Positions 1 to 8,956 of a stretch of 64,000 nucleotides of DNA are shown piece by piece. The notes under the pieces were generated by a model. The model saw only the letters and a program-made list of their open reading frames with translations. It ran no database searches and was not told where the DNA came from. The stretch spans positions 682,001-746,000 of the forward strand of contig JASBTM010000008.1 of NCBI GenBank assembly GCA_030148425.1, read 5' to 3'. This stretch comes from Hyphomicrobium sp. (GTDB taxonomy: Bacteria > Pseudomonadota > Alphaproteobacteria > Rhizobiales > Hyphomicrobiaceae). Both the position numbers and the translations under genes were made by a program. Within the stretch, counting starts at the first letter, position 1; the number at the start of each line of letters is the position of its first letter.

Positions 1-53
1 GCTGGCCCGAAAGCCCGCGCCTATCGTTCGTTAGCCCAGACCGGAAGCGCCGC

Positions 54-350
54 TTAGAACCAGCGCGGCTGCCACCAGTGCAGCAACGTATGTACCGTCG
101 TCGGCGAAACCAGATAAGCGATGCCGACGATCGCCGCAGCCGCAACCACCAAGAACAAGATCGCCAAGCTCACCGGCGCACGATAGCTGAGGCCCGTCCC
201 GGGAATGCCGAACGTCACTACGGGACCTTGCTTGCCAACGTTTAGCGTCGCGCCATTGCCGCCGACGCTGCTGCTGACACCGGTCTTGCTGAGGTTGATG
301 CGAACACCCGGCAGGATCGTGAATGTCTTGCGAAACCGGAAGTAACCCAT
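54..350 (-). CDS. DUF4236 domain protein, small membrane protein
   Basis: A 98-residue protein whose first ~55 residues match the DUF4236 pattern: an RFRK basic start, then PGVRINLSKTGVSSSVG and a GIPGTGLSYR segment. Residues about 60-82 form one hydrophobic membrane segment, and the short tail is W/H-rich. A GAGGAG ribosome site precedes the ATG at 350, which supports this start. The role of DUF4236 is not known; it often occurs at the N-terminus of small membrane proteins. The gene stands alone, downstream of the HerA-like gene on the same strand with a 127-base gap. Confidence 0.8.
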   Translation of the reverse strand: MGYFRFRKTFTILPGVRINLSKTGVSSSVGGNGATLNVGKQGPVVTFGIPGTGLSYRAPVSLAILFLVVAAAAIVGIAYLVSPTTVHTLLHWWQPRWF

Positions 351-477
351 CTCATTCTCCTCGTCGGCGGAAGCCGCCGGTTAGAACATCCAATTTACGC
401 CAATCAACACTCTAGATCTGCGAATCCGAGAAAAACCTAATGGGTTCAATTGTGACTTTCAACGGATTCGCGTTCCA

Positions 478-1914
478 TTAGTTCTTCCCGCGGAGGATAT
501 TCGAGAACGACGACAGCCGCTGCTTCAGCTGGCCGACCATCGTATTACGCGATTGCAGCCGTTCGTGCGCCGATTCGCGATCGAGTCCCTTGCTGTATTT
601 CTCCTGGTTTTCATCATCAGCCTGGTTGATCGCCTTGCGCTCTTCCGGCGTCAGCGGACCGACGCGCGACATCGGCGGGCGGATCAGCGTCCGCTGGACC
701 ATCGATGGCTCGCCCTTGTTGTGCAAGAGCGAGACCAGCGCCTCGCCCACACGCAACTCCTGAATAGCGCGCTCGGTATCGATATTCGGGTTCGGACGGA
801 ACGTCTGCGCCGCCGCCCGGATGGCCTTCTGCTCCCTCGGCGTGAAGGCGCGAAGCGCGTGCTGAATGCGATTGCCGAGCTGCGCCGAAACGCGATCCGG
901 CACGTCGCCCGGGCTTTGCGTAACGTAATAGACGCCGACGCCCTTCGACCGGATGAGACGCGTGACGCGCTCCACCTGCTCGAGCACCGCCTTCGGCGCT
1001 TCGTTGAAAAGCAGATGCGCTTCGTCGAACAGAAAGACGAGCTTCGGCTTATCGAGATCGCCCACCTCGGGCAGCTTCTCGAACAGCTCCGTCAAAAGCC
1101 ACAACAGGAACGTCGCGTAGAGGCGCGGCGTGTTCATCAGCTTCTCTGCCGCGAGAATATTGACGACGCCGCGGCCGTCGGGCGAAACCTTCACGAAATC
1201 CATGATGTCGAGAGCCGGCTCACCGAAAAATCTGTCGGCCCCCTGCTCTTCGAGAACCAGCAAACGGCGCTGGATAACACCGACCGTCGCGGGCGCGATA
1301 TGTCCGTATTTACTGCGTAAGGTCGACGCTTTCTTGCCCATCTCGTCGATGACGGAGCGCAGATCCTGCAGATCCAGGATCGTCATCGCGGCATCGCCGG
1401 CCGCGCGCTCGTCCTCGGCCCAGCGGAACGCGATGTTGAGAACGCCTTCTTGCGGCTCCGTGAGTTCCATGAGGCGGGAAAGCAGCAGCGGGCCCATCTC
1501 CTGCACCGTTGCGCGGACCGGATGGCCGTCGACGCCGAAGATGTCCCAGAACACGGTCGGAAAGGATGTATTGCCGTAACGGGTAAGCCCGATCTCTTCC
1601 GCCCGCTCGACAAGCTTCGGCGACGGCGTGCCTTTGACGGCGATACCCGAAAGATCGCCCTTGATGTCGGCCGCGAACACCGGAATGCCCGCCGCGGAAA
1701 ATCCTTCCGCCAAAACCTGCAACGTTACCGTCTTGCCCGTGCCCGTCGCGCCCGTTACCAGGCCGTGCCTGTTGGCCAGCGAAAGCTCGATGCACTCGGG
1801 GGAAAGATCGTGGCCCGACTTACTGACACCGATGAGGATCAGGCCGTCTTGGACATAGTCGCGAGGATCGGCGACGCCTTCGCCGGTCTCCCCGGGGCCA
1901 TGCTTTCCAGTCAT
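478..1914 (-). CDS. HerA/YjgR-like ATPase (DUF853 family)
   Basis: A 478-residue P-loop ATPase of the FtsK-HerA superfamily. It shows Walker A GATGTGKT (about residues 54-61), a Walker B-like FLFDEAHLLF near residue 293, and a VTQSPGDVP sensor-type segment. Length and organisation match the YjgR/DUF853 group, which lacks the NurA partner of archaeal HerA and has no settled role in bacteria. A GAGGAGG site lies seven bases before the ATG at 1914. It is divergent from the methylmalonyl-CoA mutase small-subunit gene across 218 bases that must hold both promoters. The charged C-terminal ~40 residues may form a helix. Confidence 0.88.
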   Translation of the reverse strand: MTGKHGPGETGEGVADPRDYVQDGLILIGVSKSGHDLSPECIELSLANRHGLVTGATGTGKTVTLQVLAEGFSAAGIPVFAADIKGDLSGIAVKGTPSPKLVERAEEIGLTRYGNTSFPTVFWDIFGVDGHPVRATVQEMGPLLLSRLMELTEPQEGVLNIAFRWAEDERAAGDAAMTILDLQDLRSVIDEMGKKASTLRSKYGHIAPATVGVIQRRLLVLEEQGADRFFGEPALDIMDFVKVSPDGRGVVNILAAEKLMNTPRLYATFLLWLLTELFEKLPEVGDLDKPKLVFLFDEAHLLFNEAPKAVLEQVERVTRLIRSKGVGVYYVTQSPGDVPDRVSAQLGNRIQHALRAFTPREQKAIRAAAQTFRPNPNIDTERAIQELRVGEALVSLLHNKGEPSMVQRTLIRPPMSRVGPLTPEERKAINQADDENQEKYSKGLDRESAHERLQSRNTMVGQLKQRLSSFSNILRGKN

Positions 1915-2132
1915 ATTGCCTCCTCAAGTATCCGGTCGGGCGACTCGCAACGCCCTGCGCCTGCCGTGATGCCATGCGCAGACGGCCGACGCAAACCCGC
2001 GGCCCAGTCCCCTTGCGCGCGGCAATTGGGCCTTCGGCTAAGAAAAATTCGGGCTCGCACCGGGCTCCGAAGGGGGTATATCGGAAGAATACCCTCTCGA
2101 TAACGCCCATCTGCCACGGGAACAAAAGTTGT

Positions 2133-4007
2133 ATGACGACCCCGACGCAACAATTGCATTTCGCTCAAGATTTCCCAGCCGCCAGCATCGACGAATGGCG
2201 CGCCCTGGTCGAAAAGGCCCTGAAGGGCGCCGATTTTGAGAAACGGCTCGTCTCCCGCACCGCCGATGGGCTTAAAATAAACCCGCTTTACACCCGCGGC
2301 GACGCCTTGCAGAGCACGGTCGACGCCCTCCCTGGAAAGCCTCCGTTAACGCGTGGCGCGCAGCCGGTGCGCGACGGTCTAGGCTGGGACATCCGGACGT
2401 TTCATATCGAATCCGATCCAAAGGCGACCAACGCCGCTATCCTCGAAGATCTCGAAGGCGGCGTAACCTCGATCGCCCTCCAGGTCGGCGGCGCAGCATT
2501 GCCCGCAACCAAGGAAGCCTTCTCCATCGCCCTTGCGGACGTCCTTCTCGACGTCTGCCCGATCGCGCTCGTTGCGGGCGAGAACACGTTCGACGCCGCG
2601 CTGGCGCTCATGGCGGAATGGGACGCCAGGAGCATCGCGGCGACGGACCGCCAGGGTTCGTTCGGCGCCGATCCGCTCGGCACGCTCGCGATGACGGGAC
2701 GACTGTCCGAAACCGTCGATACGGCCCTCGCCCGCGCCGTCGCGCTGATGAAGGCAACCGAAGCATCGGCGCGCGTTCAAGTCATGACGGCTGACGGCGT
2801 CGTCGCGCACGTCGCGGGAGCCAGCGAAGCACAAGAACTGGCGTTCATGCTGTCGGCTCTCGTGGCTTACCTGCGCGCTGCCGAAAAGGGCGGCGTCGGT
2901 CCGGCACAGGCACTCCCGAAAATCAACGTGGCGCTCGCAGCCGACATCGACGAGTTTTCGACCATCGCCAAGCTCCGCGCCGCGCGTCACCTCATCTGGC
3001 GCGTCGCGGACGCGTGTGGCGCAGGCGATGCCGCGTCTGCCGTGAAGATCAACTGCCCGACGTCCTATCGCATCATGGCGAAGCGCGATCCTTGGACGAA
3101 CATCCTGCGCACCACCATCGCTTGTGCGGGTGCGGCACTCGGCGGCGCCGACGCCATCGTCGTGCTGCCGTTCACGTTCGCGCTCGGCAAGCCGGATGCT
3201 TTCTCGCGCCGCGTCGCACGCAACATTCAGATCGTCTGCCAGGAAGAAAGTCATCTCGGCCGCGTCAACGATCCCGCCGGCGGATCGTGGTACGTCGAAA
3301 ACCTCACCGACGAAATCGCCAAAAAAGCGTGGGAAATTTTTCAGGACATCGAAGCGCGAGGTGGCCTGCTCGCATGCCTGCAATCGGGCTTCATTCAGGA
3401 AACGATCGCGAAGACGGCAGACGCTCGTGCGAAATCGGTCGCAACGATCCGTCAGGAGCTGACGGGTGTGAACGCCTTCCCGCTTCTCGGAGACGATGGC
3501 GTCCATGCCGATCCGTGGCCCGAGCCCGCTGCACCCAACGGCGAAGCCGCGATTGCGGTCACGCCGATGAAGCCGCATCGCCTCGGCGAAGCCTTCGAAG
3601 CCTTGCGTGATGCCGCCGACGCTCACGGCGGCTTCAACGTCTTCGTCGCAAGCATGGGCGAAATCGCCGATCACAACATCCGCACCACCTGGACGAAAAA
3701 TTATCTCGCGGCTGGAGGCATCACCGCCCTCATCAGCGACGGCTACAAGTCTCCCGAAGCCGCCGCTGAAGCGTTCCGCAAGTCCGGCGCGACGACCGCC
3801 TGCATCTGCTCGTCCGATGCAATCAACGCCGCGCTCGCTGAGCCGACAGCGAAGGCGCTGAAAGCCGCCGGCGCGAAACTTCTGCTGATGTCCGGCCGCC
3901 CAGGAGACAGCGAAGCCGCTCTCAAAGCGGCGGGTGTCGATCAGTTCCTCTTTGCCGGCGCCGATGCCGTCGCCACTCTCAGGAACCTGCAAGACAAGCT
4001 CGCCTGA
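2133..4007 (+). CDS. mutA: methylmalonyl-CoA mutase, small (non-catalytic) subunit
   Basis: A 624-residue protein resembling the mutase small (alpha-type) subunit. The N-terminal ~430 residues are the TIM-barrel half (see DPWTNILRTT and NDPAGGSWYVE). The C-terminal ~130 residues keep a B12-domain-like fold but lack the DxHxxG cobalt-ligand motif, as expected for the structural subunit of the heterodimer. With MutB it would interconvert methylmalonyl-CoA and succinyl-CoA. In serine-cycle methylotrophs this is a late step of the ethylmalonyl-CoA pathway that regenerates glyoxylate. The ATG at 2133 was chosen over an upstream in-frame start because homologous sequence begins there and a GGGA lies upstream. 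The catalytic subunit is 5 kb downstream rather than adjacent. Confidence 0.92.
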   Translation: MTTPTQQLHFAQDFPAASIDEWRALVEKALKGADFEKRLVSRTADGLKINPLYTRGDALQSTVDALPGKPPLTRGAQPVRDGLGWDIRTFHIESDPKATNAAILEDLEGGVTSIALQVGGAALPATKEAFSIALADVLLDVCPIALVAGENTFDAALALMAEWDARSIAATDRQGSFGADPLGTLAMTGRLSETVDTALARAVALMKATEASARVQVMTADGVVAHVAGASEAQELAFMLSALVAYLRAAEKGGVGPAQALPKINVALAADIDEFSTIAKLRAARHLIWRVADACGAGDAASAVKINCPTSYRIMAKRDPWTNILRTTIACAGAALGGADAIVVLPFTFALGKPDAFSRRVARNIQIVCQEESHLGRVNDPAGGSWYVENLTDEIAKKAWEIFQDIEARGGLLACLQSGFIQETIAKTADARAKSVATIRQELTGVNAFPLLGDDGVHADPWPEPAAPNGEAAIAVTPMKPHRLGEAFEALRDAADAHGGFNVFVASMGEIADHNIRTTWTKNYLAAGGITALISDGYKSPEAAAEAFRKSGATTACICSSDAINAALAEPTAKALKAAGAKLLLMSGRPGDSEAALKAAGVDQFLFAGADAVATLRNLQDKLA

Positions 4008-4034
4008 GCGAAACAGCGAAGGGAACGTCCGGAG

Positions 4035-5375
4035 TTGGATTCGAAATCGCCAACCGTGCGCAGTCCGGCACGCCGCCGTTCGCTGCGCCTGCGCCGCTAT
4101 CGTTATGTCGGCCTGTCGCGACAGGTCTGGATTCGCCGCGGCGTTTTCCTGATAGGCGCGGTCATCATCGGCCTTGCAGCAGTAGCGTTTGCGAAGCTCG
4201 CCGATCAATCGCAGGCATTTTATTTTTACATGATGAAGAGCTGGCCCTGGCTGCCGTTCATCATCACGCCACTAGGCTTTGCCGCACTCGCCTACGCCAC
4301 GGCGCGGTGGTTTCCTGAGACCACGGGCAGCGGCATTCCCCAGGTCATCGCGGCGCGCAGAAGCAAGAACGACGCCTTCCGCCGAAGGCTGCTGAGCGCC
4401 AAGACGATGGTTGCAAAGATCGTCATGACGTCGCTGGCGCTCGTCGTCGGCGGATCGGTCGGCCGCGAAGGACCGACGGTGCAGATCGGCGCATCGGTCA
4501 TGTTTGCGGTCGCTGGCAAGGCCGGAATAGGACGCCACAACGGCCTCGTGCTCGCAGGCTCGGCGGCAGGCATTGCGGCGGCCTTCAATGCGCCAATCGC
4601 AGGCATTCTGTTCGCCATCGAGGAAGTCGCCAAATCCTACGCCGGACGCATCAATGAGCTTGTCATTGCCTCCGTCGCGATTGCCGGTGGCGTCAGCTGG
4701 CTTCTGCTCGGAAATTACGCCTATTTCGGTGACGTCTCGGCACGGATGACCTCCGCGACTGATTGGATCGCCGTCCCTGTTTGCGCGCTCCTTGGCGGCG
4801 TCATGGGCGGCTTCTTTTCGCGCTCACTCGTCGTATTGACGCGCAAGCCGCCTCCGTTCATCGCGAAACTCCGCCGCAACCCGGCTCTGTTCGCTGGCCT
4901 CTGCGGATTAATTGTCGCCGTGATGAGCGTCGCGACCGCCGGATACGCATCGGGCAATGGCTACGCGGAAACGCACGCCGGTCTCGTCTCGGGCGAGCAC
5001 ATTCCCGTCTGGTACGGACCGTTCAAGCTCATCGCGACGTTGCTTTCGTCGGCGAGCGGCATCCCGGGCGGACTTTTTTCGCCGTCGCTCGCGGTCGGAG
5101 CCGGTCTCGGATCGATGGTGACGCCGCTCTTCACGTTCATCGAGCCGCGCGCTCTCATGCTGCTGATGACTGTCGGCTACTTCTCCGCGGTCGTGCAGTC
5201 GCCGCTCACTGCCGTCGTGATCGTGATGGAAATGACGAGCGAGCGGGACATGGTCATTCCGCTGATGGCGACATCGCTGCTCGCCGCGGGCGTCTCCCGC
5301 CTCATTCAGCGCGAGCCGCTATATCATGCACTTTCGCGAGGCTTCACGCCGTTGGCTTCCGAGATGAAGACGTGA
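4035..5375 (+). CDS. ClC-family chloride channel or H+/Cl- antiporter
   Basis: A 446-residue integral membrane protein with the three ClC selectivity-filter signatures in order: GSGIP (about residues 98-102), GREGP (about 142-146, carrying the external gating glutamate) and GGLFSPSLAVGAG (about 348-360). Those features predict a homodimeric Cl- transporter of the inner membrane. No cytoplasmic CBS domains follow, as in other short bacterial ClCs. The start is a TTG 27 bases after the mutA stop, so the two genes could be co-transcribed although no functional link is evident. Whether it is channel or antiporter cannot be decided here. Confidence 0.9.
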   Translation: MDSKSPTVRSPARRRSLRLRRYRYVGLSRQVWIRRGVFLIGAVIIGLAAVAFAKLADQSQAFYFYMMKSWPWLPFIITPLGFAALAYATARWFPETTGSGIPQVIAARRSKNDAFRRRLLSAKTMVAKIVMTSLALVVGGSVGREGPTVQIGASVMFAVAGKAGIGRHNGLVLAGSAAGIAAAFNAPIAGILFAIEEVAKSYAGRINELVIASVAIAGGVSWLLLGNYAYFGDVSARMTSATDWIAVPVCALLGGVMGGFFSRSLVVLTRKPPPFIAKLRRNPALFAGLCGLIVAVMSVATAGYASGNGYAETHAGLVSGEHIPVWYGPFKLIATLLSSASGIPGGLFSPSLAVGAGLGSMVTPLFTFIEPRALMLLMTVGYFSAVVQSPLTAVVIVMEMTSERDMVIPLMATSLLAAGVSRLIQREPLYHALSRGFTPLASEMKT

Positions 5376-5396
5376 GGCGCAAAGCGCCTCGCGCAG

Positions 5397-5605
5397 TCAG
5401 CAACCGCAAAACAATTTGCCGTCGCAAGATCTCTTGGTCTTCGCGCACGTCGAGATGAAGGGCTCCATGAACTGGCCGGGTACGCCGACCTGGAACCTCT
5501 CATCGGCGACGCCATCCTTCGATGACAAGGCGGGCTCACCACCATGCGGTGGTACTGCGGCCTGATCCGTTGCCGTTGCCAGCTTGGTGTCCTTCGGCGG
5601 CGCTG
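5397..5605 (-). other. out-of-frame continuation of the 5606-6241 gene (Cys-rich C-terminus)
   Basis: One frame over from the preceding gene, the minus strand is open from the A9 tract through 5605 to a TGA at 5397-5399. It encodes an end containing ISTCAKTKRSCDGKLFCGC, with four closely spaced cysteines suiting an exported disulfide domain. One extra A in the A9 run would join both parts into a 281-residue protein. The region is either the true 3' end of a gene broken by mutation or sequencing error, or the product of slippage at the homopolymer. Confidence 0.5.
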
Positions 5606-6241
5606 CTACTCGGCTTTTTGCGAAGCGGCCGTCACTTTTCTTTTTTTTTGCGGCAGCGATGAAATCGGCGGCGCGTCCTCGGCGGACTCAATCACCATGC
5701 CGAGGCCCATCGCGGGCTCGAACTTCTTCTCGATGCGGGCACGGCTCGTCGTCGCCTCTTTCTTCTCCCGCTTCGTCCGCGTCGAAACCACGGGCTGCTC
5801 CGCCGGAAGGGCGCTCGCGACTTTCACCGGATCGGCAAGTGCAATCTGCGGCCGGCCGGCCGGATCGGGAACGGCCGGAAGGCTCGGCGTACTCTCCTCT
5901 GTAACCGGAACGCTGGCGATAACCACCGGCCTCGTGACGATCACAGGCGCCGCTGCATGCAGCTCAATGTTCTGCGGCTGCGAAATCTGAGCGAACTTTC
6001 CGCTCAATTCTTCGGCCGCGATCCGCGCCGAGTTCGGATTCTGCGCCGCGAATGTCTCCATCGCCAGCACGAATTGACTGAAGTTCACCACCGGAACGAA
6101 TTCAGGAACCCTGATCGCCTCCGGTGTTGCTGGCGCGGCGGCGTCCGCAGCGTCTGCCCGGCCAGGCCCGAACTGAGTTGGCGATGAAAACGACGACGCG
6201 ATAAACGCGCCGAAAAGAATCGTAATCGCTTTAAATTTCAC
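5606..6241 (-). CDS. secreted protein of unknown function, apparently frame-broken at an A9 tract
   Basis: This reads as 211 residues from a GTG at 6241. It opens with a signal peptide (KAITILFGAFIASS then an Ala-rich cleavage zone) and continues Ala/Pro/Val-rich with no recognised domain. The last in-frame residues come from a homopolymer: the coding strand reads C-A9-G-A4 at about 5636-5650, and a TAG follows 11 codons after it. The other frame stays open past that stop for about 75 codons with plausible coding content, so the listed C-terminus is probably not the native one (see the entry at 5397-5605). An upstream in-frame ATG at 6325 is less likely because it would put 28 unrelated residues before the signal peptide. 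Confidence 0.55.
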   Translation of the reverse strand: MKFKAITILFGAFIASSFSSPTQFGPGRADAADAAAPATPEAIRVPEFVPVVNFSQFVLAMETFAAQNPNSARIAAEELSGKFAQISQPQNIELHAAAPVIVTRPVVIASVPVTEESTPSLPAVPDPAGRPQIALADPVKVASALPAEQPVVSTRTKREKKEATTSRARIEKKFEPAMGLGMVIESAEDAPPISSLPQKKRKVTAASQKAE

Positions 6242-6427
6242 GACGCACACCCCACGCGATACCCCGATGGGACTGCTCGTCGACTCCGGCCCGCAACCGG
6301 TGCCGCGGCACCCTACACAAAGCACGTCGAAGGGTAGCTTTCTCCCCTAACCCCCCGTGCCCAAACTATTAATGAGGCACTAACAAAGGCAGGAGAATGG
6401 CGCGTTGCGTACTCAACGCGAGCTCAT

Positions 6428-6631
6428 CTACTCGCGTCCGGACGCCGCCAGCACCGCCATGATGCCGAGCGCCGGCAGCGAAGCGAAAACGGATGCCGCC
6501 GCGATTGCGTATTCATTGCCGCCTTCGGTCAACGGCGAAATGAGCGCCTGGGCATCTGGCAGCGCTGCGACGACAACGGTCGCGGCGGTGGCGATAGCAA
6601 AGGCGGCAGAACCAGCGACAATACCCGACAT
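6428..6631 (-). CDS. small hydrophobic membrane protein
   Basis: A 67-residue protein starting MSGIVAGSAAFAIATAATVVV, with two hydrophobic segments (about 4-22 and 44-63) joined by a short polar loop. A GAGAGGAGA site sits just upstream of the ATG at 6631; the longer in-frame start at 6712 has no such site. No family recognised. An inverted repeat (GCGTTG-N6-CAACGC, about 6402-6419) lies just beyond its stop and may help end transcription, though it has no T-tract. Confidence 0.55.
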   Translation of the reverse strand: MSGIVAGSAAFAIATAATVVVAALPDAQALISPLTEGGNEYAIAAASVFASLPALGIMAVLAASGRE

Positions 6632-6772
6632 GACGTCTCTCCTCTCGATCTCTGAAGGCCGGTCGGCCTGACGAGAGGAACACTGCGCGCAACCGGCGCT
6701 TGCCGCTGTCACTCGCGTGACAAACGATGTGCGGGAGCCTGCGGAAGAGTGTTTACGCCTGCGGGACGGGCG

Positions 6773-7048
6773 TTAGTTGAGCTTCTCGATCTTCGCGGCG
6801 AGATCGGGCACGACGGTCATGCGATAGTGCGCACCCTTGCACGCGACGACCCAGACCTTCGCGTTCGGCTTCGACGCAGCCGCATCGAATTGAGCGCTCT
6901 CGGGATGATCGCAGGCAAATCCCTGCTCGCGAAGCTGAGCCGCAAGCAGATCCATCGGCGGCTCGAGACCATTTTCGGCGGCTAGCGCGCTCGAGGCTGC
7001 CGCCCCCGCGAGGATCGCCATTGCCGTCAGAACGATTGAGTTGCGCAT
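6773..7048 (-). CDS. small secreted protein, unknown function
   Basis: A 91-residue precursor with a clear signal peptide (MRNSIVLTAMAILAGAAASSALA, cleavage near residue 23-24). The mature ~67 residues contain two cysteines (in FACDHP and VVACKG) that could form one disulfide. The layout resembles small periplasmic proteins common in Hyphomicrobiales, but no named family is recognised. It is a single gene with both neighbours on the same strand at more than 80 bases. Confidence 0.65.
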   Translation of the reverse strand: MRNSIVLTAMAILAGAAASSALAAENGLEPPMDLLAAQLREQGFACDHPESAQFDAAASKPNAKVWVVACKGAHYRMTVVPDLAAKIEKLN

Positions 7049-7138
7049 GATACTTTTCCGAGAAACCAGGACGAATTTATACGACGAAAAGCATCCAGCC
7101 TGCGCCGGGACCGTCGTTCGAAGTAAATATTCTACTCC

Positions 7139-8038
7139 TTAATTCTCAATCTTCATTGAACGCGGACGGTTCAAAGCCGCGACCAGCGTATACGAAATCA
7201 ACATCAGCAAGAACCACGATCCGAGCTTGCCAAAGCCGACAAGCTGCCAGCCATGCTGCTGGTGCGGGTAGGCCCATGCGGCCGTGAAGGTGCCGATATT
7301 TTCCGCAAACCAGATGAAAAGCGCCACCAGCACCAGCCCGAGCAGCAGCGGCATGTGCCGGTGCGTCTTCCAGATCTTGTAATAGATCGTGCACGGACCG
7401 ATCAGCACGATCGCCGCCGCGAAGAGAATGGGACGGAAATCCCAGACATAATGGTGTCCGAAGAAATTCGCGTAGATCGCGGCGCTCAAAATGCCCAGCG
7501 CCCAAACCGGCGGATGGCGCGTAAAACGGAAATCGAAAAGCCTCCAGCACCGCGCGATATACGAGCCGATTGCAGCGTACATGAAGCCCGTGAAAAGCGG
7601 CACGCCGCCGACGCGCAACAGGCTCGCCTCGGGATAGACCCAAGATCCGACGGAAGTCTTGAAAATTTCCATCACCGTTCCGACGACGTGAAATACGAGG
7701 ATGACTTTAGCTTCCTCGAACGTCTCGAGCCGGAAGGCGAGCATCACGATCTGGATCAGCACCGCGGCAATGACGAGAAAATCATAGCGCGCCAGCACCG
7801 CGCCTTTCGGATGAAAAAAGTGCGTCGCGATCAGAAGTCCGAGAAGCAGCGCGCCGAATAAACACGCCCACGCTTGCTTCACGCCGAAGCGCAGAAACTC
7901 ATAAGCAAAGTGTGCCGCTCGGCCATGAGCTTCGGCCTTCTCTCCGAGTTCCGCTTCCCAGTCGATGAAGCGCGCCAGCGGCGCCCAAACCCGAGCCGAA
8001 CTCTGGCTCCGGGCATCTTCGGATACCTTGCGTTGCAT
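7139..8038 (-). CDS. DUF817 family integral membrane protein
   Basis: A 299-residue protein with about eight hydrophobic segments. The conserved DUF817 core is visible as LETFEEAKVILVFHVVGTVMEIFK followed by GSWVYPE (key residues E, H, W, P near 105-140), and the C-terminus carries FAENIGTFTAAWAYP. DUF817 proteins are conserved inner-membrane proteins of unknown activity, distantly like carotenoid-pathway membrane proteins in topology. The N-terminal ~45 residues are soluble and charged. The ATG at 8038 has only a weak ribosome site. Confidence 0.8.
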   Translation of the reverse strand: MQRKVSEDARSQSSARVWAPLARFIDWEAELGEKAEAHGRAAHFAYEFLRFGVKQAWACLFGALLLGLLIATHFFHPKGAVLARYDFLVIAAVLIQIVMLAFRLETFEEAKVILVFHVVGTVMEIFKTSVGSWVYPEASLLRVGGVPLFTGFMYAAIGSYIARCWRLFDFRFTRHPPVWALGILSAAIYANFFGHHYVWDFRPILFAAAIVLIGPCTIYYKIWKTHRHMPLLLGLVLVALFIWFAENIGTFTAAWAYPHQQHGWQLVGFGKLGSWFLLMLISYTLVAALNRPRSMKIEN

Positions 8039-8176
8039 GCATGTCTCTGAAATCTGCGGCGAGCCCCACCCCGCATCATGCCCACGTTTGTGGCTTTATC
8101 GGCGCCGCAACCGCCATTTCCATTCATGTCGTCCTCCGCCGAACCCGAGGACGGCTTTCACGAAACCGCGCCAGTT

Positions 8177-8249
8177 GACGTCATCCCCACGAAGGCGGGG
8201 ATCGTCCGAACATCCGCTTGGCTGGATCCCGGCCTGCACCGGGATGACG
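8177..8249 (+). repeat. REP/BIME-like palindromic repeat, family A
   Basis: A 73-base element of two hairpins: GTCATCCCC(acgaaggc)GGGGAT on the left and GGATCCCGG(cctgca)CCGGGATGAC on the right, with outer ends that are also complementary (GACGTCATCCC...GGGATGACG). A second copy in opposite orientation lies at 12470-12539. It sits in the 341-base gap between the DUF817 gene and the membrane protein at 8380; nothing else is recognisable in that gap. Confidence 0.8.
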
Positions 8250-8379
8250 GTATGTCGGGACCTGGCGACAGGCACTGGATCGATATCCGCCCGCACTAAT
8301 CGTGCGCAATGACAGTTCGTCGGTGTGTCGCGTCGTGGAGGGCATGATATGACGAACGCATCGATGCAAGGAGACTGCT

Positions 8380-8883
8380 TTGACCGCTCCCACAAACCCG
8401 CCCACGCCCGCATCAGCGCATTCGCTTCTGCGGTTGATGCTGATGGGATTTCTGAGCGGCATCATATCGGCCTTCATTGCCGCCTCGACGCTGCTCGCCC
8501 TCGCCGACGTGCAATCCCTCGGAACGGCCGCAGCCGGATCGGCGGTCAAGAACTACACGGGCGACCTGCCGACCGCGGTCCTCGCCGCGCTTCTCTGGTT
8601 CCTACCCGTCGGGATATTCGTTTTCCCACCCGCGGCGAAATTTCTCGGTGACGCGCCGGATGGCGGCGCACTCCGCCTCCTGAAATTCACCCTGCTGGGC
8701 GCGGCCCTCTGGCTACTGCTCGCGGAGCTGATTTACCTCGTTCTCAGCCCTCTGGCCCCCGCACCGCCGGGCGTCCAGCGCGACGATCTGATCAGCGCCG
8801 CCCTAAGCGGCGTCCTTTTCGCGGTGATCTACGATCTCCTTCTCCGTCGAAGGGACTACCTCCTCGGCCGCAAACACCGCTAA
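8380..8883 (+). CDS. conserved membrane protein, unknown function
   Basis: A 167-residue protein with four hydrophobic segments (about 16-42, 66-86, 97-122 and 134-152). It starts at a TTG with GCAAGGAGA eight bases upstream. The short charged C-terminus ([14 protein letters not shown]) suggests a cytoplasmic tail. No family recognised. It is followed after 73 bases by the mutase large-subunit gene on the same strand. Confidence 0.7.
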   Translation: MTAPTNPPTPASAHSLLRLMLMGFLSGIISAFIAASTLLALADVQSLGTAAAGSAVKNYTGDLPTAVLAALLWFLPVGIFVFPPAAKFLGDAPDGGALRLLKFTLLGAALWLLLAELIYLVLSPLAPAPPGVQRDDLISAALSGVLFAVIYDLLLRRRDYLLGRKHR

Positions 8884-8956
8884 ACCTTTTCCCCGCGGCG
8901 GTTTTGCCCTACCGTACCTCCGAACCATTCCATTTTTGACCGGATCAGCCACACGA

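Noticed and set aside
553..1320. Long plus-strand frame opposite the HerA-like gene
   Set aside because: Arg-rich shadow without domain, caused by high GC; the opposite strand encodes a clear ATPase.
8096..8413. Frames containing VIPVQAGIQ/VIPTKAGI-type peptides
   Set aside because: These are translations of the REP-like repeat at 8177-8249, frequently misannotated as proteins.
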